A stretch of DNA of 43,923 nucleotides from Desulfatiglans anilini DSM 4660 (GTDB lineage: Bacteria; Desulfobacterota; DSM-4660; Desulfatiglandales; Desulfatiglandaceae), in contig NZ_AULM01000029.1 of NCBI RefSeq assembly GCF_000422285.1, forward strand, positions 1 through 43,923. Reading direction: 5' to 3'. Under the pieces are notes generated by a model that was not told the DNA's origin, did no database searches, and worked only from the letters and a program-made list of their open reading frames with translations. Numbering within the stretch: position 1 is the stretch's first letter; every line of letters starts with the position of its first letter. The position numbers and the translations under genes were made by a program. Shown here in pieces: positions 15,416 to 23,085 of the stretch.

Positions 15416-16762
15416 TCAGATCTTGATTTCGATCTGGCCGAAGGCCCAATAGGCATCCTCATGGCTGCCGGTCTTTTCGACGAACTCGCCCGGGTAAAAT
15501 CCTGCGCATCCCGCCATCAGCCCGATGCGAGGGCACACCTGATACTTCCAGATCAGATCGATCTCTTCTCCCAGTTCCGAGCCGGAGGAGCCGGTCGGGT
15601 CCCACCGCATCTTTTTTCCGGTGCAGTAGTACCAGGCATCCCGATCCTCCGCCAGGCGGAAGTGGTGATAATCGAGGGACAGTTTCATCTTCTCGGCCGG
15701 TTTCACCCCCACGCCGACCTGGAGGTCCACCAGGTTCATCCAGGAAAACAGGTTCATGCGCCCGTAGTACAGATCGATGGCGCCGAACACCCCGTCGAAC
15801 GTCCCGTGTCTCCCGTCCTTGGGGTCATCGTCTCCGGAGGCGTAGCTGACCGCGGCGGCGAGACGCGGCTTCCAAGGCGCCGGGAAGGTGTACCCGCCCT
15901 CGACGTTGAAACCGAAGGCGCGGACGCTGTCCCGGCCATAATCCCCGAACTGGTAGGCGAAGGTTGAGGCGTAGTCCAGCCGATTCCACTTCCCCTTGGC
16001 ATAAAAACCCACGGTCTGGACCAGCAGGTCTCCGAGCCCGGATTCGCCCTTGGTGGTCTCATCCGAATCGTGTTTGACGACGTAGAAGAGGTCGAGTTTG
16101 TTCCCCGGGACCGCCTTGATCTGTGCGTAGGCTGCGTACGCCTTGTAGGGATAGTGTTCGTCATCGAATTCGTCTTTGAGGTAGAAGATGCGCTCCCCGG
16201 CAAAGATATCGACATCCACACTCTTGCTCTGCCACAGCAGCTTTCCGGCATCCCACGTGTAGCGGCCGACGTTGCCCCAGTCTCCGGGACCGAAGATCCG
16301 GTTGTCTCCGTACTTGATAGCCTGCCTTCCCACCTTGAAACCCAAGGGGGATGTCCCTATCTCCCGCCATTCCACGAAGGCCTGCCGAAGGTCCAGCTCA
16401 TTCAGATAGGGACAGCTCCGCCCGAAATCATCCTTGTCGAGGTCGGAGAGAAAGAAGCGCGCGTCCTGAAACTGCACGAAAAAGTTTATCTTCTGCGGCA
16501 GCGTGTACCCCAGGTTGACCCGTACACGCGTCAGCAAAACCTCGTCGTCCCGGCCCGTCCCGTAGGTCTGGATGTTGAACTGGTCCATATACTCGTACCG
16601 GAAACGGACATTGGCGCTCAAATCGAGCCTGCCGGGGCCGAGTTCGATCCCCTTCAACCGATCGTCCAGCCAATCGGCCTTCGCCTCGGATTGCACCATC
16701 AAGGGTCCGAAAAACAGAAGCACCAGAAAAATCATGAAAACTCTTGCGTGTCTCGACGGCAT
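15416..16762 (-). CDS. outer-membrane porin, alginate-export (AlgE-like) family
   Basis: The 448-residue protein has a signal peptide (MPSRHARVFMIFLVLLFFG, cleavage near SEAKA). The rest is a regular run of amphipathic beta strands such as LSANVRFRYEYM, RVRVNLGYTLP and QINFFVQFQDARFF-like segments. It ends QIEIKI without a C-terminal Phe. FKVGRQAIKYGDNRIFG and DWGNVGRYTWDAG are typical of the 'alginate export' beta-barrel family, whose members also occur as generic outer-membrane channels in bacteria that make no alginate. ATG 16762 has GGGGAG four bases upstream; a longer reading from 16792 would overlap the ATPase stop. The gene closes the ABC transporter operon, so it probably provides the outer-membrane route for the same solute (inference). 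Confidence 0.75.
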   Translation of the reverse strand: MPSRHARVFMIFLVLLFFGPLMVQSEAKADWLDDRLKGIELGPGRLDLSANVRFRYEYMDQFNIQTYGTGRDDEVLLTRVRVNLGYTLPQKINFFVQFQDARFFLSDLDKDDFGRSCPYLNELDLRQAFVEWREIGTSPLGFKVGRQAIKYGDNRIFGPGDWGNVGRYTWDAGKLLWQSKSVDVDIFAGERIFYLKDEFDDEHYPYKAYAAYAQIKAVPGNKLDLFYVVKHDSDETTKGESGLGDLLVQTVGFYAKGKWNRLDYASTFAYQFGDYGRDSVRAFGFNVEGGYTFPAPWKPRLAAAVSYASGDDDPKDGRHGTFDGVFGAIDLYYGRMNLFSWMNLVDLQVGVGVKPAEKMKLSLDYHHFRLAEDRDAWYYCTGKKMRWDPTGSSGSELGEEIDLIWKYQVCPRIGLMAGCAGFYPGEFVEKTGSHEDAYWAFGQIEIKI

Positions 16763-16784
16763 AATCTCCCCTTTCTTACGTTTC

Positions 16785-17807
16785 TCAATCATTCATCACC
16801 ACAATATGTTCCGGCGGAATATGTATCCTGATGCGATCTCCGGTATGGGATACCCGATCGGTCGATGTGTGGATGACCAATGGCATGGCGCCATCGACCG
16901 TGATCTCGTTGAAATAGGGTTTTTCGAGCGTGCGGATGACCGTCACGACAGAGCCTTGTTTTTCGTTGCCGTTTTCATTTTCCAGAACCTCGATGTGCTC
17001 CGGCCTGATCACGGCGATGACCTTTCCCTTGAACGGGTTTTTCTTCCTAAAGCAATGCTCGCCGATCCGGATCTCCGATCCGTCGCTCTCAGCCGGGAAG
17101 ATGTTTTGCGATTTTACAAACCTCGCCACGAAGGCATTCTTCGGACTGGCCATGATCTCCTTCAGCGTGCCGATTTGGACTATTCGTCCACCGTCCATGA
17201 TGGCGACGCGGTCGGAGACATCGGCGGCCTCTTCGAAGTTGTGGCAGACATGGATAAAGGTCGCATTCACCTCGCGCTGGATCTGCCTCAACTCCCTCGC
17301 CATCTCTCCCCTCAGATTTTCATCCAATGCGCTCAGGGGCTCATCCAGGAGGAGCAGCCTCGGACTGGTCGCCAGCGCACGCCCCAGGGCGACCCGCTGC
17401 TTCTCGCCGCCGCTCAGGTTGAGGGGCATGCGATGACGGATATACTCGATCCGGAGCAGTGAGATCATCTGCGAAACGACCTGGGAGATCTGATCCACAG
17501 GCATCCTCCTCGCCTCCAGGCCGTACGCGATGTTCTTTTCGACCGTCAGATTGGGGAACAGGGCATAGTCCTGCGGGACATACCCGATGTTCCGCTCCTC
17601 TGGATAGAGGGGTGTCACGTCCTCCCCACCCACCAGGATGCTGCCGTTATCCGGCTTGTAAATCCCCGCGATATACTCGATCAGGACCGTCTTGCCGGCG
17701 CCGGTCGAGCCGAGGATCGAAAAATACTCCCCTTTCGGCACCTTCAGATCGATATCGTGGAGCGTGAACCCCCCCAGATTTCCACCGAGCTTTTTGACTT
17801 CAAGCAT
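16785..17807 (-). CDS. ABC transporter ATP-binding protein, molybdate/tungstate-type (ModC/WtpC-like)
   Basis: This 340-residue ATPase energises import from the cytoplasmic face. All motifs are intact: Walker A GSTGAGKT (about residues 33-40), Q-loop YVPQDYALFPNL, signature LSGGEKQRVALGRAL, Walker B LLLLDEP with SALD, and H-loop HVCHNFEEA. The C-terminal segment (FKGKVIAVIRPEHIEVLE onward) is a TOBE-like domain, often a regulatory oxyanion-binding unit in ModC/CysA-type ATPases. It starts 12 bp after the permease stop and its end lies close to the porin start, so an operon is clear. Sulfate-type (CysA-like) substrate remains possible. Confidence 0.85.
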   Translation of the reverse strand: MLEVKKLGGNLGGFTLHDIDLKVPKGEYFSILGSTGAGKTVLIEYIAGIYKPDNGSILVGGEDVTPLYPEERNIGYVPQDYALFPNLTVEKNIAYGLEARRMPVDQISQVVSQMISLLRIEYIRHRMPLNLSGGEKQRVALGRALATSPRLLLLDEPLSALDENLRGEMARELRQIQREVNATFIHVCHNFEEAADVSDRVAIMDGGRIVQIGTLKEIMASPKNAFVARFVKSQNIFPAESDGSEIRIGEHCFRKKNPFKGKVIAVIRPEHIEVLENENGNEKQGSVVTVIRTLEKPYFNEITVDGAMPLVIHTSTDRVSHTGDRIRIHIPPEHIVVMND

Positions 17808-17819
17808 GATTTGATCTCC

Positions 17820-18740
17820 TTACCACACATAGCCCTTTGCCCCGATGCGGTGCATGGCGTAGACCGAAATCCCCCCCACGAGCACCAGAACAAAGGCCAG
17901 AGCAAAACCGTATTCCACATTGCCGAACTCCACCTGGGCCCAGACGGCCACCGAGACCCAGTCGGCCTGATCCATCTGCAGCATTTTGGTCAGGTCCGAA
18001 AACCGCGACGGAGGCAGTTCCCGAAAGGTCCCGCAGAAGAAGAGGACCGCGCTGAACTCCGCCATTGCCCGGGTCCACGCCAGGATGATCCCGGCGACGA
18101 TCCCGCTTTTGGCCAGAGGCAGGGTCACCGTGCGAAAGGCGCGGTAGCGGTTGCTGCCGAGCGACCGGGCGATCTGCTCGAAGCGCGGATTGACGCTGTC
18201 GAAGGCGGCCTTCCAGGCGCTCATTCCGAACGCGAAAGAGAGCACCAGCGACGCGATGACCATGCCCGGAAAGATGCTGTGGGCGAACTTGAAGCCCAGG
18301 GCCTGCTGCAATTTCCACAAGGGGCCGTAGTTGAACATCACGATCAGGCAGATGCCGATGACAGAACCGGGCATCACCATCAGGGAAGAGAAAAGGACAT
18401 CGATGAAGGATTTGCCGGGGATCTTGTACCGGGAAAGCCCATAGGCTGCGGGGATGCCCAGCACGGCCGCGATGAAGGTCGTAAGGACCGTGATCGCGAA
18501 GGTCAGATTGAGCGACTTCCAGAAATAGGCATCCTTCCAGAATCCGCCTCCGAACTCGTTCATAATCTCCCGGTCCTCGCCCCATACCTCGATGATTTCA
18601 CGGGTTTCCACGGCTGCCTGATCCACGAAGAGCTGATCCAGGTTGCTCAGGAACAGGTAGGCGGAATAGAAGAACAGCAGGCCGGCAAAACAGGTGAAAA
18701 ACAGGTTGAACAGGCTGCGGCTGCGCCTTTTACCAGACAT
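17820..18740 (-). CDS. ABC transporter permease (ModB/CysW-like), second of two
   Basis: This inner-membrane protein of 306 residues has an N-terminal helix, a periplasmic segment of about 50 residues, then a five- or six-helix binding-protein-dependent transport domain. The coupling EAA loop is visible as DSVNPRFEQIARSLGSNRYRAFRTVTLPLA at about residues 195-225. ATG 18740 has GGAGGGAGGAG upstream. The gene overlaps the end of the first permease by 11 bp, so translation is coupled. Having two distinct permeases is like CysT/CysW sulfate systems rather than the single ModB of most molybdate systems. Confidence 0.85.
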   Translation of the reverse strand: MSGKRRSRSLFNLFFTCFAGLLFFYSAYLFLSNLDQLFVDQAAVETREIIEVWGEDREIMNEFGGGFWKDAYFWKSLNLTFAITVLTTFIAAVLGIPAAYGLSRYKIPGKSFIDVLFSSLMVMPGSVIGICLIVMFNYGPLWKLQQALGFKFAHSIFPGMVIASLVLSFAFGMSAWKAAFDSVNPRFEQIARSLGSNRYRAFRTVTLPLAKSGIVAGIILAWTRAMAEFSAVLFFCGTFRELPPSRFSDLTKMLQMDQADWVSVAVWAQVEFGNVEYGFALAFVLVLVGGISVYAMHRIGAKGYVW

Positions 18741-19530
18741 TGCTCCTCCCTCCTATCCATTTCATCGCCGATATTGCGGAAACCGCCATCAGGATGCAGA
18801 CGATGCTCATCGAGGTGACCCATCCCATCATTCCTCCGTTCCAGTCCAGGTAAATGGCGAAAGGCATGATATCCGTCTTTCCCTCGGTCGCCCCGACAAA
18901 GAGCATCAACCCCTCCCATTCGGCGGCGGCCCTTGCCCAGACGACGATCATGCTGGCGATGATGCCGTTCTTCGCCATCGGGAGAATGACCTTGAAAAAG
19001 GTCCGTGCGGGCGATGCCCCCAAGCTGTTGGAAACCATCTCGAATTTGACGGGAATCATGTCGAAGGTCGCCTTCATGAGCCGGGCGCAAAAGGCGGCGG
19101 TCACCGTAAACTGGACCAGGAGCACGCCGTATACGTTCCGGCCGATGTAGATGGTGTAATGTTCACTGATCCAGTCGAACGGGAAGCGGGTCGTAATGCC
19201 GAATAGGAATGCACCGACCACCGCCGGGGAAACCACGATCGGCAAGTCGATGATCGTAGCGAACAGATGCCGGCACGGAAATCGGAACCTCGAAAGGGCG
19301 TATCCCGCCGGTATCCCGATGATCAGAGAGAAGGAAGTGGAAACCGTCGCCGTCCAGACCGTCAGCCAGAAGCGCTCCCACATCCGGGATTTCGAGAAAA
19401 AATAGAGGGTGTCGTGCCAGCCGAGGTAAATCCAGTTGCTCGCCACGAGCAAAACATAGACCGCCAGGACCGCGCCAACCGTTGTGGTGCACAAGGCCGG
19501 CCACCATCCCCCGCGAGACGTCAGAGTCAT
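18730..19530 (-). CDS. ABC transporter permease (ModB/CysT-like), first of two
   Basis: The 266-residue integral membrane protein has about six helices. The EAA loop reads FDMIPVKFEMVSNSLGASPARTFFKVILPMA at about residues 165-195, and SLIIGIPAGYALSRFRFP is typical of molybdate/sulfate-type permeases. ATG 19530 is preceded by GGGAGGAA at good spacing; reading further upstream would enter the repeat region, so the longer frame is rejected. It probably forms a heterodimer with the following permease. The repeat-rich gap of 339 bp separates it from the binding-protein gene, so the binding protein may be made at a different level. Confidence 0.82.
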   Translation of the reverse strand: MTLTSRGGWWPALCTTTVGAVLAVYVLLVASNWIYLGWHDTLYFFSKSRMWERFWLTVWTATVSTSFSLIIGIPAGYALSRFRFPCRHLFATIIDLPIVVSPAVVGAFLFGITTRFPFDWISEHYTIYIGRNVYGVLLVQFTVTAAFCARLMKATFDMIPVKFEMVSNSLGASPARTFFKVILPMAKNGIIASMIVVWARAAAEWEGLMLFVGATEGKTDIMPFAIYLDWNGGMMGWVTSMSIVCILMAVSAISAMKWIGGRSNVW

Positions 19531-19869
19531 GCTGATTCCTCCCTGTTTGGAAGCTCCGGGTCCTTTCTGAAGATCCGGAATAGCAGGATCGACGGATCGG
19601 TTCGAAAAACCGTTTTGTGGATGGAAACGGGCCAGGTGTCCATACACAAATGATTTCCCGGCACAACCCGGTTTCCCATTCGGAAATAAGCTATCCATCC
19701 GGAAATGATTTCCCGGTAGAACCCAGTTTCCAAACCGGAAATGAGGATTTTTGGCCAATATCAATGAAATCAAGCGTTTGCGCTGAGGCGACCTGGTGGT
19801 CGCCGCACAAGCAAACATGCAGATTGACGCCGAGATTGGCCAAAAAGACCATTTCCGGATGGAAACGAG
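19531..19869. other. repeat-filled gap inside the transporter cluster, no gene
   Basis: No coding frame is credible between the binding-protein stop and the first permease start. The space holds copy B of the long repeat, two tandem shorter units and one further TTTCCATCC-type fragment (about 19614-19645, minus strand). The only other recognisable item is the permease ribosome site next to 19530. Confidence 0.65.
19648..19743 (+). repeat. tandem short units B' of the intergenic repeat family
   Basis: Two similar units run head to tail: AAATGATTTCCCGGCACAAC... (from 19648) and AAATGATTTCCCGGTAGAAC... (from 19703). Each ends in CGGAAAT. The second matches half-unit A' at 15189-15237 in inverted orientation. 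Confidence 0.7.
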
Positions 19870-19876
19870 CTAATCT
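19744..19876 (-). repeat. intergenic repeat, copy B
   Basis: This is an inverted copy of 14945-15071. On the minus strand it reads TTAGCTCGTTTCCATCCGG, then CCAATCTCGGCGTCAATCTG and TTTGCTTGTGCGGCGA. It overlaps the TAG stop of the binding-protein gene (19870-19872), so the repeat abuts or supplies that gene's end. Confidence 0.8.
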
Positions 19877-20823
19877 CCAGCCCGCTTCGTCTTCTTCTGC
19901 CGTAAGACCTCACTGGTCAGATCGCCTACCGTTTCCTCATTGACCGGGAACGAATCATCCTTGACGGCCTTGGCGGCGTTGACCAGATATTGCATGTCCT
20001 GATCGGTCGTCCCATCCAGGCAGAAGCCCTGCTCGTCCACCGGGATCACAGGGTTGATAGCATAGGCATGCCGGTGGAAGACGGCCCGGCCCTCGCTCGA
20101 AAGGATGAAATCCATCAGTTTTCGCGCGTCTTCTTCGTACCGGGCGAATTTCAGGATGCCGATCGGCAGCCGGACAATCCCCCGGTATTGGTGTTCGATC
20201 GGGATGATCTCCGCATCCCTCAGGTAAAGCACCGCCGTCGTCGCCCAGACGATCGTGCAGTCGATCGCCCGGTGCTGCGCCGCATTCCCCAGTTCGGGGA
20301 TGCACTTGGCGCTCAGGGTGGCATTCTCCTTGACCTTGTCCCAGATGCCCGCCTTTTCGAAGGTCTTTTGATGCCAGATTCCGATGGCGCAGGAGCGCGG
20401 GTTGCCGAGCCCCACTTTTATACCGGGTTTGGCGAAATCCTCTATACAAGTGATGTTTTTGGGGTTTCCGGCAGGCGTGATGATCACGGTCACAAAATAG
20501 GCAGGGATGTCCGTCTCAGGATGATAGTCGGTCACAAACCCCCGTTCCACCGCCTGGAGCAGATAGAACTCCTCGCCTGGCATGAAGAGGTCCCCTTGCT
20601 TTGAGCGGGTGATATCCGCGATAAAGTAGCCGGACCCCTTATAGGAAAAATTGACGTGGATGGACGGGTTCTGCTCTTCGAAAATCTCCTTGATTTCATT
20701 CAGGGCGCCCCTCTGCCCCAAACCGGCATGGAAAAGCAGTTCTTTATCCTCCGCGTATGCATTGGAAAATAGGAAAAGCACACCAACAAAGCAAAAAATC
20801 GCCCAATTCTTGATCACGTTCAT
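19870..20823 (-). CDS. ABC transporter substrate-binding protein, molybdate/tungstate-type (ModA-like)
   Basis: The 317-residue protein has a signal peptide (MNVIKNWAIFCFVGVLFLFS, cleavage near AYAED), so it is periplasmic. It has the ModA/extracellular-binding-protein fold: LLFHAGLGQRGALNEIKEIFE, then GDLFMPGEEFYLLQAVERG, FVTVIITPAGNPKNI and GLGNPRSCAIGIWHQKTFEKAG. The GNPRSCAIG loop corresponds to the GDPxxxAxG anion loop of ModA-type proteins. Oxyanion binding is therefore likely; whether molybdate, tungstate or another anion cannot be told. ATG 20823 has AAGGAGTG at good spacing, preferred over an upstream frame start. Two stable hairpins precede it. It heads the transporter cluster. Confidence 0.8.
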   Translation of the reverse strand: MNVIKNWAIFCFVGVLFLFSNAYAEDKELLFHAGLGQRGALNEIKEIFEEQNPSIHVNFSYKGSGYFIADITRSKQGDLFMPGEEFYLLQAVERGFVTDYHPETDIPAYFVTVIITPAGNPKNITCIEDFAKPGIKVGLGNPRSCAIGIWHQKTFEKAGIWDKVKENATLSAKCIPELGNAAQHRAIDCTIVWATTAVLYLRDAEIIPIEHQYRGIVRLPIGILKFARYEEDARKLMDFILSSEGRAVFHRHAYAINPVIPVDEQGFCLDGTTDQDMQYLVNAAKAVKDDSFPVNEETVGDLTSEVLRQKKTKRAGD

Positions 20824-21145
20824 CTCGCACTCCTTTCGCTGAATGATCAAACTGCGCCACCGAGGCGCAGACCTTGTTTAGCCGCCCCGAAGGGCGGGCG
20901 GGTTGGACATGCGGCGCCATTGCCGGACGTCATCCATTGAGGCCATGACGCAAACAGCCTGAAAAGCGGCCTTCAGCGTGTAGCTCGCGCTTGAAATCCA
21001 TGCGCGCCGGAAGGGTGGCAAAGGTGGGTCCGTTGGGCAGGAGGTCTATGCCGCCGACGTGGCCGGAGGGATATCATCCGGCGTCCCAAACCCGGCTCGA
21101 AGGCAGGTCAAAAAAGAAGCGAGCTTTCGTGGCGGTGTCCTTTGT
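20824..21145. other. 5' region of the transporter cluster, no gene
   Basis: The sequence upstream of the binding-protein gene holds two back-to-back hairpins near the start codon and a further inverted repeat GACGCCGGA...TCCGGCCACGTC around 21057-21086. A short minus-strand frame (about 20955-21090) has no recognisable similarity and no start signal. No clear -35/-10 pair was found. Confidence 0.5.
20852..20901 (-). promoter_or_regulatory. tandem leader hairpins before the ModA-like gene
   Basis: On the minus strand CCGCCC(GCC)CTTCGGGGCGGC (20901-20881) is followed after 10 bases by CTGCGCC-TCGGT-GGCGCAG (20870-20852), then TTTGATC and the ribosome site. The second stem is 7 perfect base pairs and ends 29 bases before the start codon. 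This could be an attenuator or ligand-sensing leader, but no known Moco/tungsten riboswitch consensus was recognised. Confidence 0.4.
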
Positions 21146-22000
21146 TTACATTCCATGGCCTCCAGGCTCTTGCCACGGGGCTTTGTTGTTGCCACCGCCC
21201 CCTGAACGCCACGTCATCATCAGGTAAAGAGCAATTCCGGCAATCATCACGGGGAAGAGGAAAAGCACCAGCCCCTTGACCGGGTTTCTGCTGACAATCA
21301 GCCGGACGCTGGGCGTCCGGGGCACGAACTCCGGCCCTTTCTTCTCCTTTGGCGGTGTAAACCGCTTCAAGGTCACCTGGATGTCTTTCCAGACAAAGGG
21401 TTTCATGAAATAGGCCCTGCCCTGTGCCTCTGTTTCTCCGTTCCGCAAGAAGGCCACCTCGGAGAAATTGCCTTGTGAAAGCACAGCGAGCGGGACATGT
21501 TCATTCGGGCTCTGGTTCAGGAGCTTCATGTCGTCTTTGAAATGGATCTCCCTGACAGCAAGCGTGTAGCCTTGCGGCAGCGAAAAAGACTGACCTTTTC
21601 TCAGCAGGATGTTTTCATATCTGTATCCGAGCAGGAAGCTGCCGAAATGCCCGAGCGCGACCAGGCCGAACACCACATGGATGACCAGGATGACCATCCT
21701 CGAACGGAGAACGTTCCCCTTCATGAGCCGGATCAATTTGTTCCACGAACAGAAGACGAGGTTCACGGCGAGGATGAGCATCGCGGAGCAAAGCCCGACG
21801 AACCAGACCTTCAGGAGCAAAGGCGGCTGCTTATCGCCTGAAAACCAGACAGGGACGAGTGCGCTGTTCATGATCTTGAACCCGCCTTCGTAGAAGGGCG
21901 ATTCAGCGAGAAGAATCCCCCATGCAAACCAGAAAACGAGCACGGCGAGGATGACCGTTGTGAACTGCATCGAGGAGAGGAGTTCGAAGGTTCGTTTCAT
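21146..22000 (-). CDS. ResB/CcsB-like cytochrome c biogenesis protein (short form)
   Basis: The membrane protein has 284 residues. It has three N-terminal helices (SMQFTTVILAVLVFWFAWGILL, VWFVGLCSAMLILAVNLVF, MVILVIHVVFGLVALGHFGSFLLG), a periplasmic beta-rich domain of about 120 residues and a final helix near 245-268. This is the ResB/Ccs1 plan, but shorter than the classical 400-500 residues. ResB works with CcsA in System II to keep apocytochrome thiols reduced and deliver haem. The HVVFGLVALGH helix has two His in positions suited to haem contact. Its start overlaps the upstream stop by ATGA. The pair could serve the di-haem peroxidase encoded nearby (inference). Confidence 0.7.
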   Translation of the reverse strand: MKRTFELLSSMQFTTVILAVLVFWFAWGILLAESPFYEGGFKIMNSALVPVWFSGDKQPPLLLKVWFVGLCSAMLILAVNLVFCSWNKLIRLMKGNVLRSRMVILVIHVVFGLVALGHFGSFLLGYRYENILLRKGQSFSLPQGYTLAVREIHFKDDMKLLNQSPNEHVPLAVLSQGNFSEVAFLRNGETEAQGRAYFMKPFVWKDIQVTLKRFTPPKEKKGPEFVPRTPSVRLIVSRNPVKGLVLFLFPVMIAGIALYLMMTWRSGGGGNNKAPWQEPGGHGM

Positions 22001-22743
22001 GACAGCGCCTTCACGATCGTGACGGTGAGCATAACCATGGGGATCATCATGCCGAGGAGGGCTTGGATATCATTAGACATGGGGGGCTTCCCGGGGGGAT
22101 GAAACGCAGCCATCAGCAGAAGAAGGATGATAGTGGATTGGAAGAACGCGGTGCTCCAGTGCCAGAAATCCCCCCAGCCGTTCTGGCACCATAGGATCCC
22201 AGCGTATTCCGCACAAAGGAAGAAAAGCGCACTCAGTAGAAGAAAGTTACGCCCCTGATTGAACACCGGCCTGAGGGTTTTTCTCTCGCCGCGCCGCGAC
22301 CTGAAAACGAAGAAGTGGGCTGCGGCGAAACAGGCGGAAGCCAACGCCAGGCACCGGAAGCCATGGAACATGACGACCGACCAATCCGCATGGTGCAGCC
22401 TGTAGGAGGGTGGCTCTTTCGGAAAAAACAGAGTGACCACCAGGAGAACCACCATTTCGATCCAAACCCAGATCCCGACGCCCAGCCCGCCCCTTTCGGG
22501 AGCAGCGAGAAAGACGCCCAGCAGCCCCAAAAAAAACGTTACAAAGAGGATTCCGCTGAATATCTCGAAGACCGGAGCGACCCCGGAGACCACCGTAATC
22601 ACAGCGAGCACACATCCATTCAAAGCGACGCCCGCCACGGACAAGAATCTGGAAAGGCGATTCCACCCTAGGCAGACGGCTAGAAGCGTCGCGGCGTAAG
22701 CAACCCAGATCGAGACGTACCCCGGGAAAATGAAGGTTTTCAT
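21997..22743 (-). CDS. CcsA/CcmC-like haem-handling membrane protein
   Basis: The 248-residue protein has about eight hydrophobic helices. It contains a tryptophan-rich segment GWGDFWHWS at about residue 188, aligning with the WWD motif (WGxxWxWD) of CcsA/CcmC/NrfE haem proteins, except that the final Asp is Ser. HHADWSVVMFHGF and AAAHFFVF supply His residues that could be axial haem ligands. With the following ResB-like gene it forms a compact System II-like pair. ATG 22743 is preceded by GGAGGGG at rather long spacing. No thiol reductase gene (ResA/CcdA) is adjacent. Confidence 0.7.
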   Translation of the reverse strand: MKTFIFPGYVSIWVAYAATLLAVCLGWNRLSRFLSVAGVALNGCVLAVITVVSGVAPVFEIFSGILFVTFFLGLLGVFLAAPERGGLGVGIWVWIEMVVLLVVTLFFPKEPPSYRLHHADWSVVMFHGFRCLALASACFAAAHFFVFRSRRGERKTLRPVFNQGRNFLLLSALFFLCAEYAGILWCQNGWGDFWHWSTAFFQSTIILLLLMAAFHPPGKPPMSNDIQALLGMMIPMVMLTVTIVKALS

Positions 22744-23085
22744 TGGACCGCTTCAACCCCTCCAAAAAGCGTCTTTCCCATCTCTGTCGTTCGGGGCTCA
22801 TAACCCATTCAATACAGCGAGCCGCCCAGCATAGGCAAGCCGCGCACTCCGGCCGGCCAGCCCGCCTCCGGCGTCCGACACCCCGCATCTTTCCTGACGA
22901 CCTTCCCAGGGCTCGGGCCCTCATATTCTCAGAGAAAGCCCAGCCTCCGCCCAGTAAAAGCATTGCGGCAAGGACATTTTTCTTGACAGGCATTCGTATT
23001 GACCATATATCTGAAAAGACTTATATCAGCCATGATACATCTGTCAACCTGTTTTTCTGCGTTTTCGAAACCGAGGACCCCCATC
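22744..23085. other. divergent intergenic region
   Basis: The region lies between the CcsA-like gene (minus) and the unknown plus-strand gene. It contains the plus-strand promoter at 22983-23011 and short AT-rich direct repeats TATATCTG and TATATCAG (23006-23029) that could bind a regulator. Nothing coding is supported in 22744-22980. Confidence 0.5.
22983..23011 (+). promoter_or_regulatory. sigma70-type promoter of the two-gene cassette
   Basis: TTGACA (22983-22988), a 17-bp spacer and TATATC (23006-23011) form a strong promoter match. Transcription would begin near 23018, so the in-frame TTG at 22999 cannot be the start codon of the following gene. Confidence 0.6.

Noticed and set aside
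20824-21145. Molybdenum-cofactor or tungsten riboswitch
   Set aside because: Hairpins are present, but the conserved Moco-motif bases were not recognised; kept only as an unclassified leader.
22247-22993. A 248-codon minus-strand frame with a signal-like start overlapping the CcsA-like gene
   Set aside because: It conflicts with the CcsA-like frame, which has membrane helices and the WWD-type motif; the alternative translation is Arg/Gly-rich without domains.
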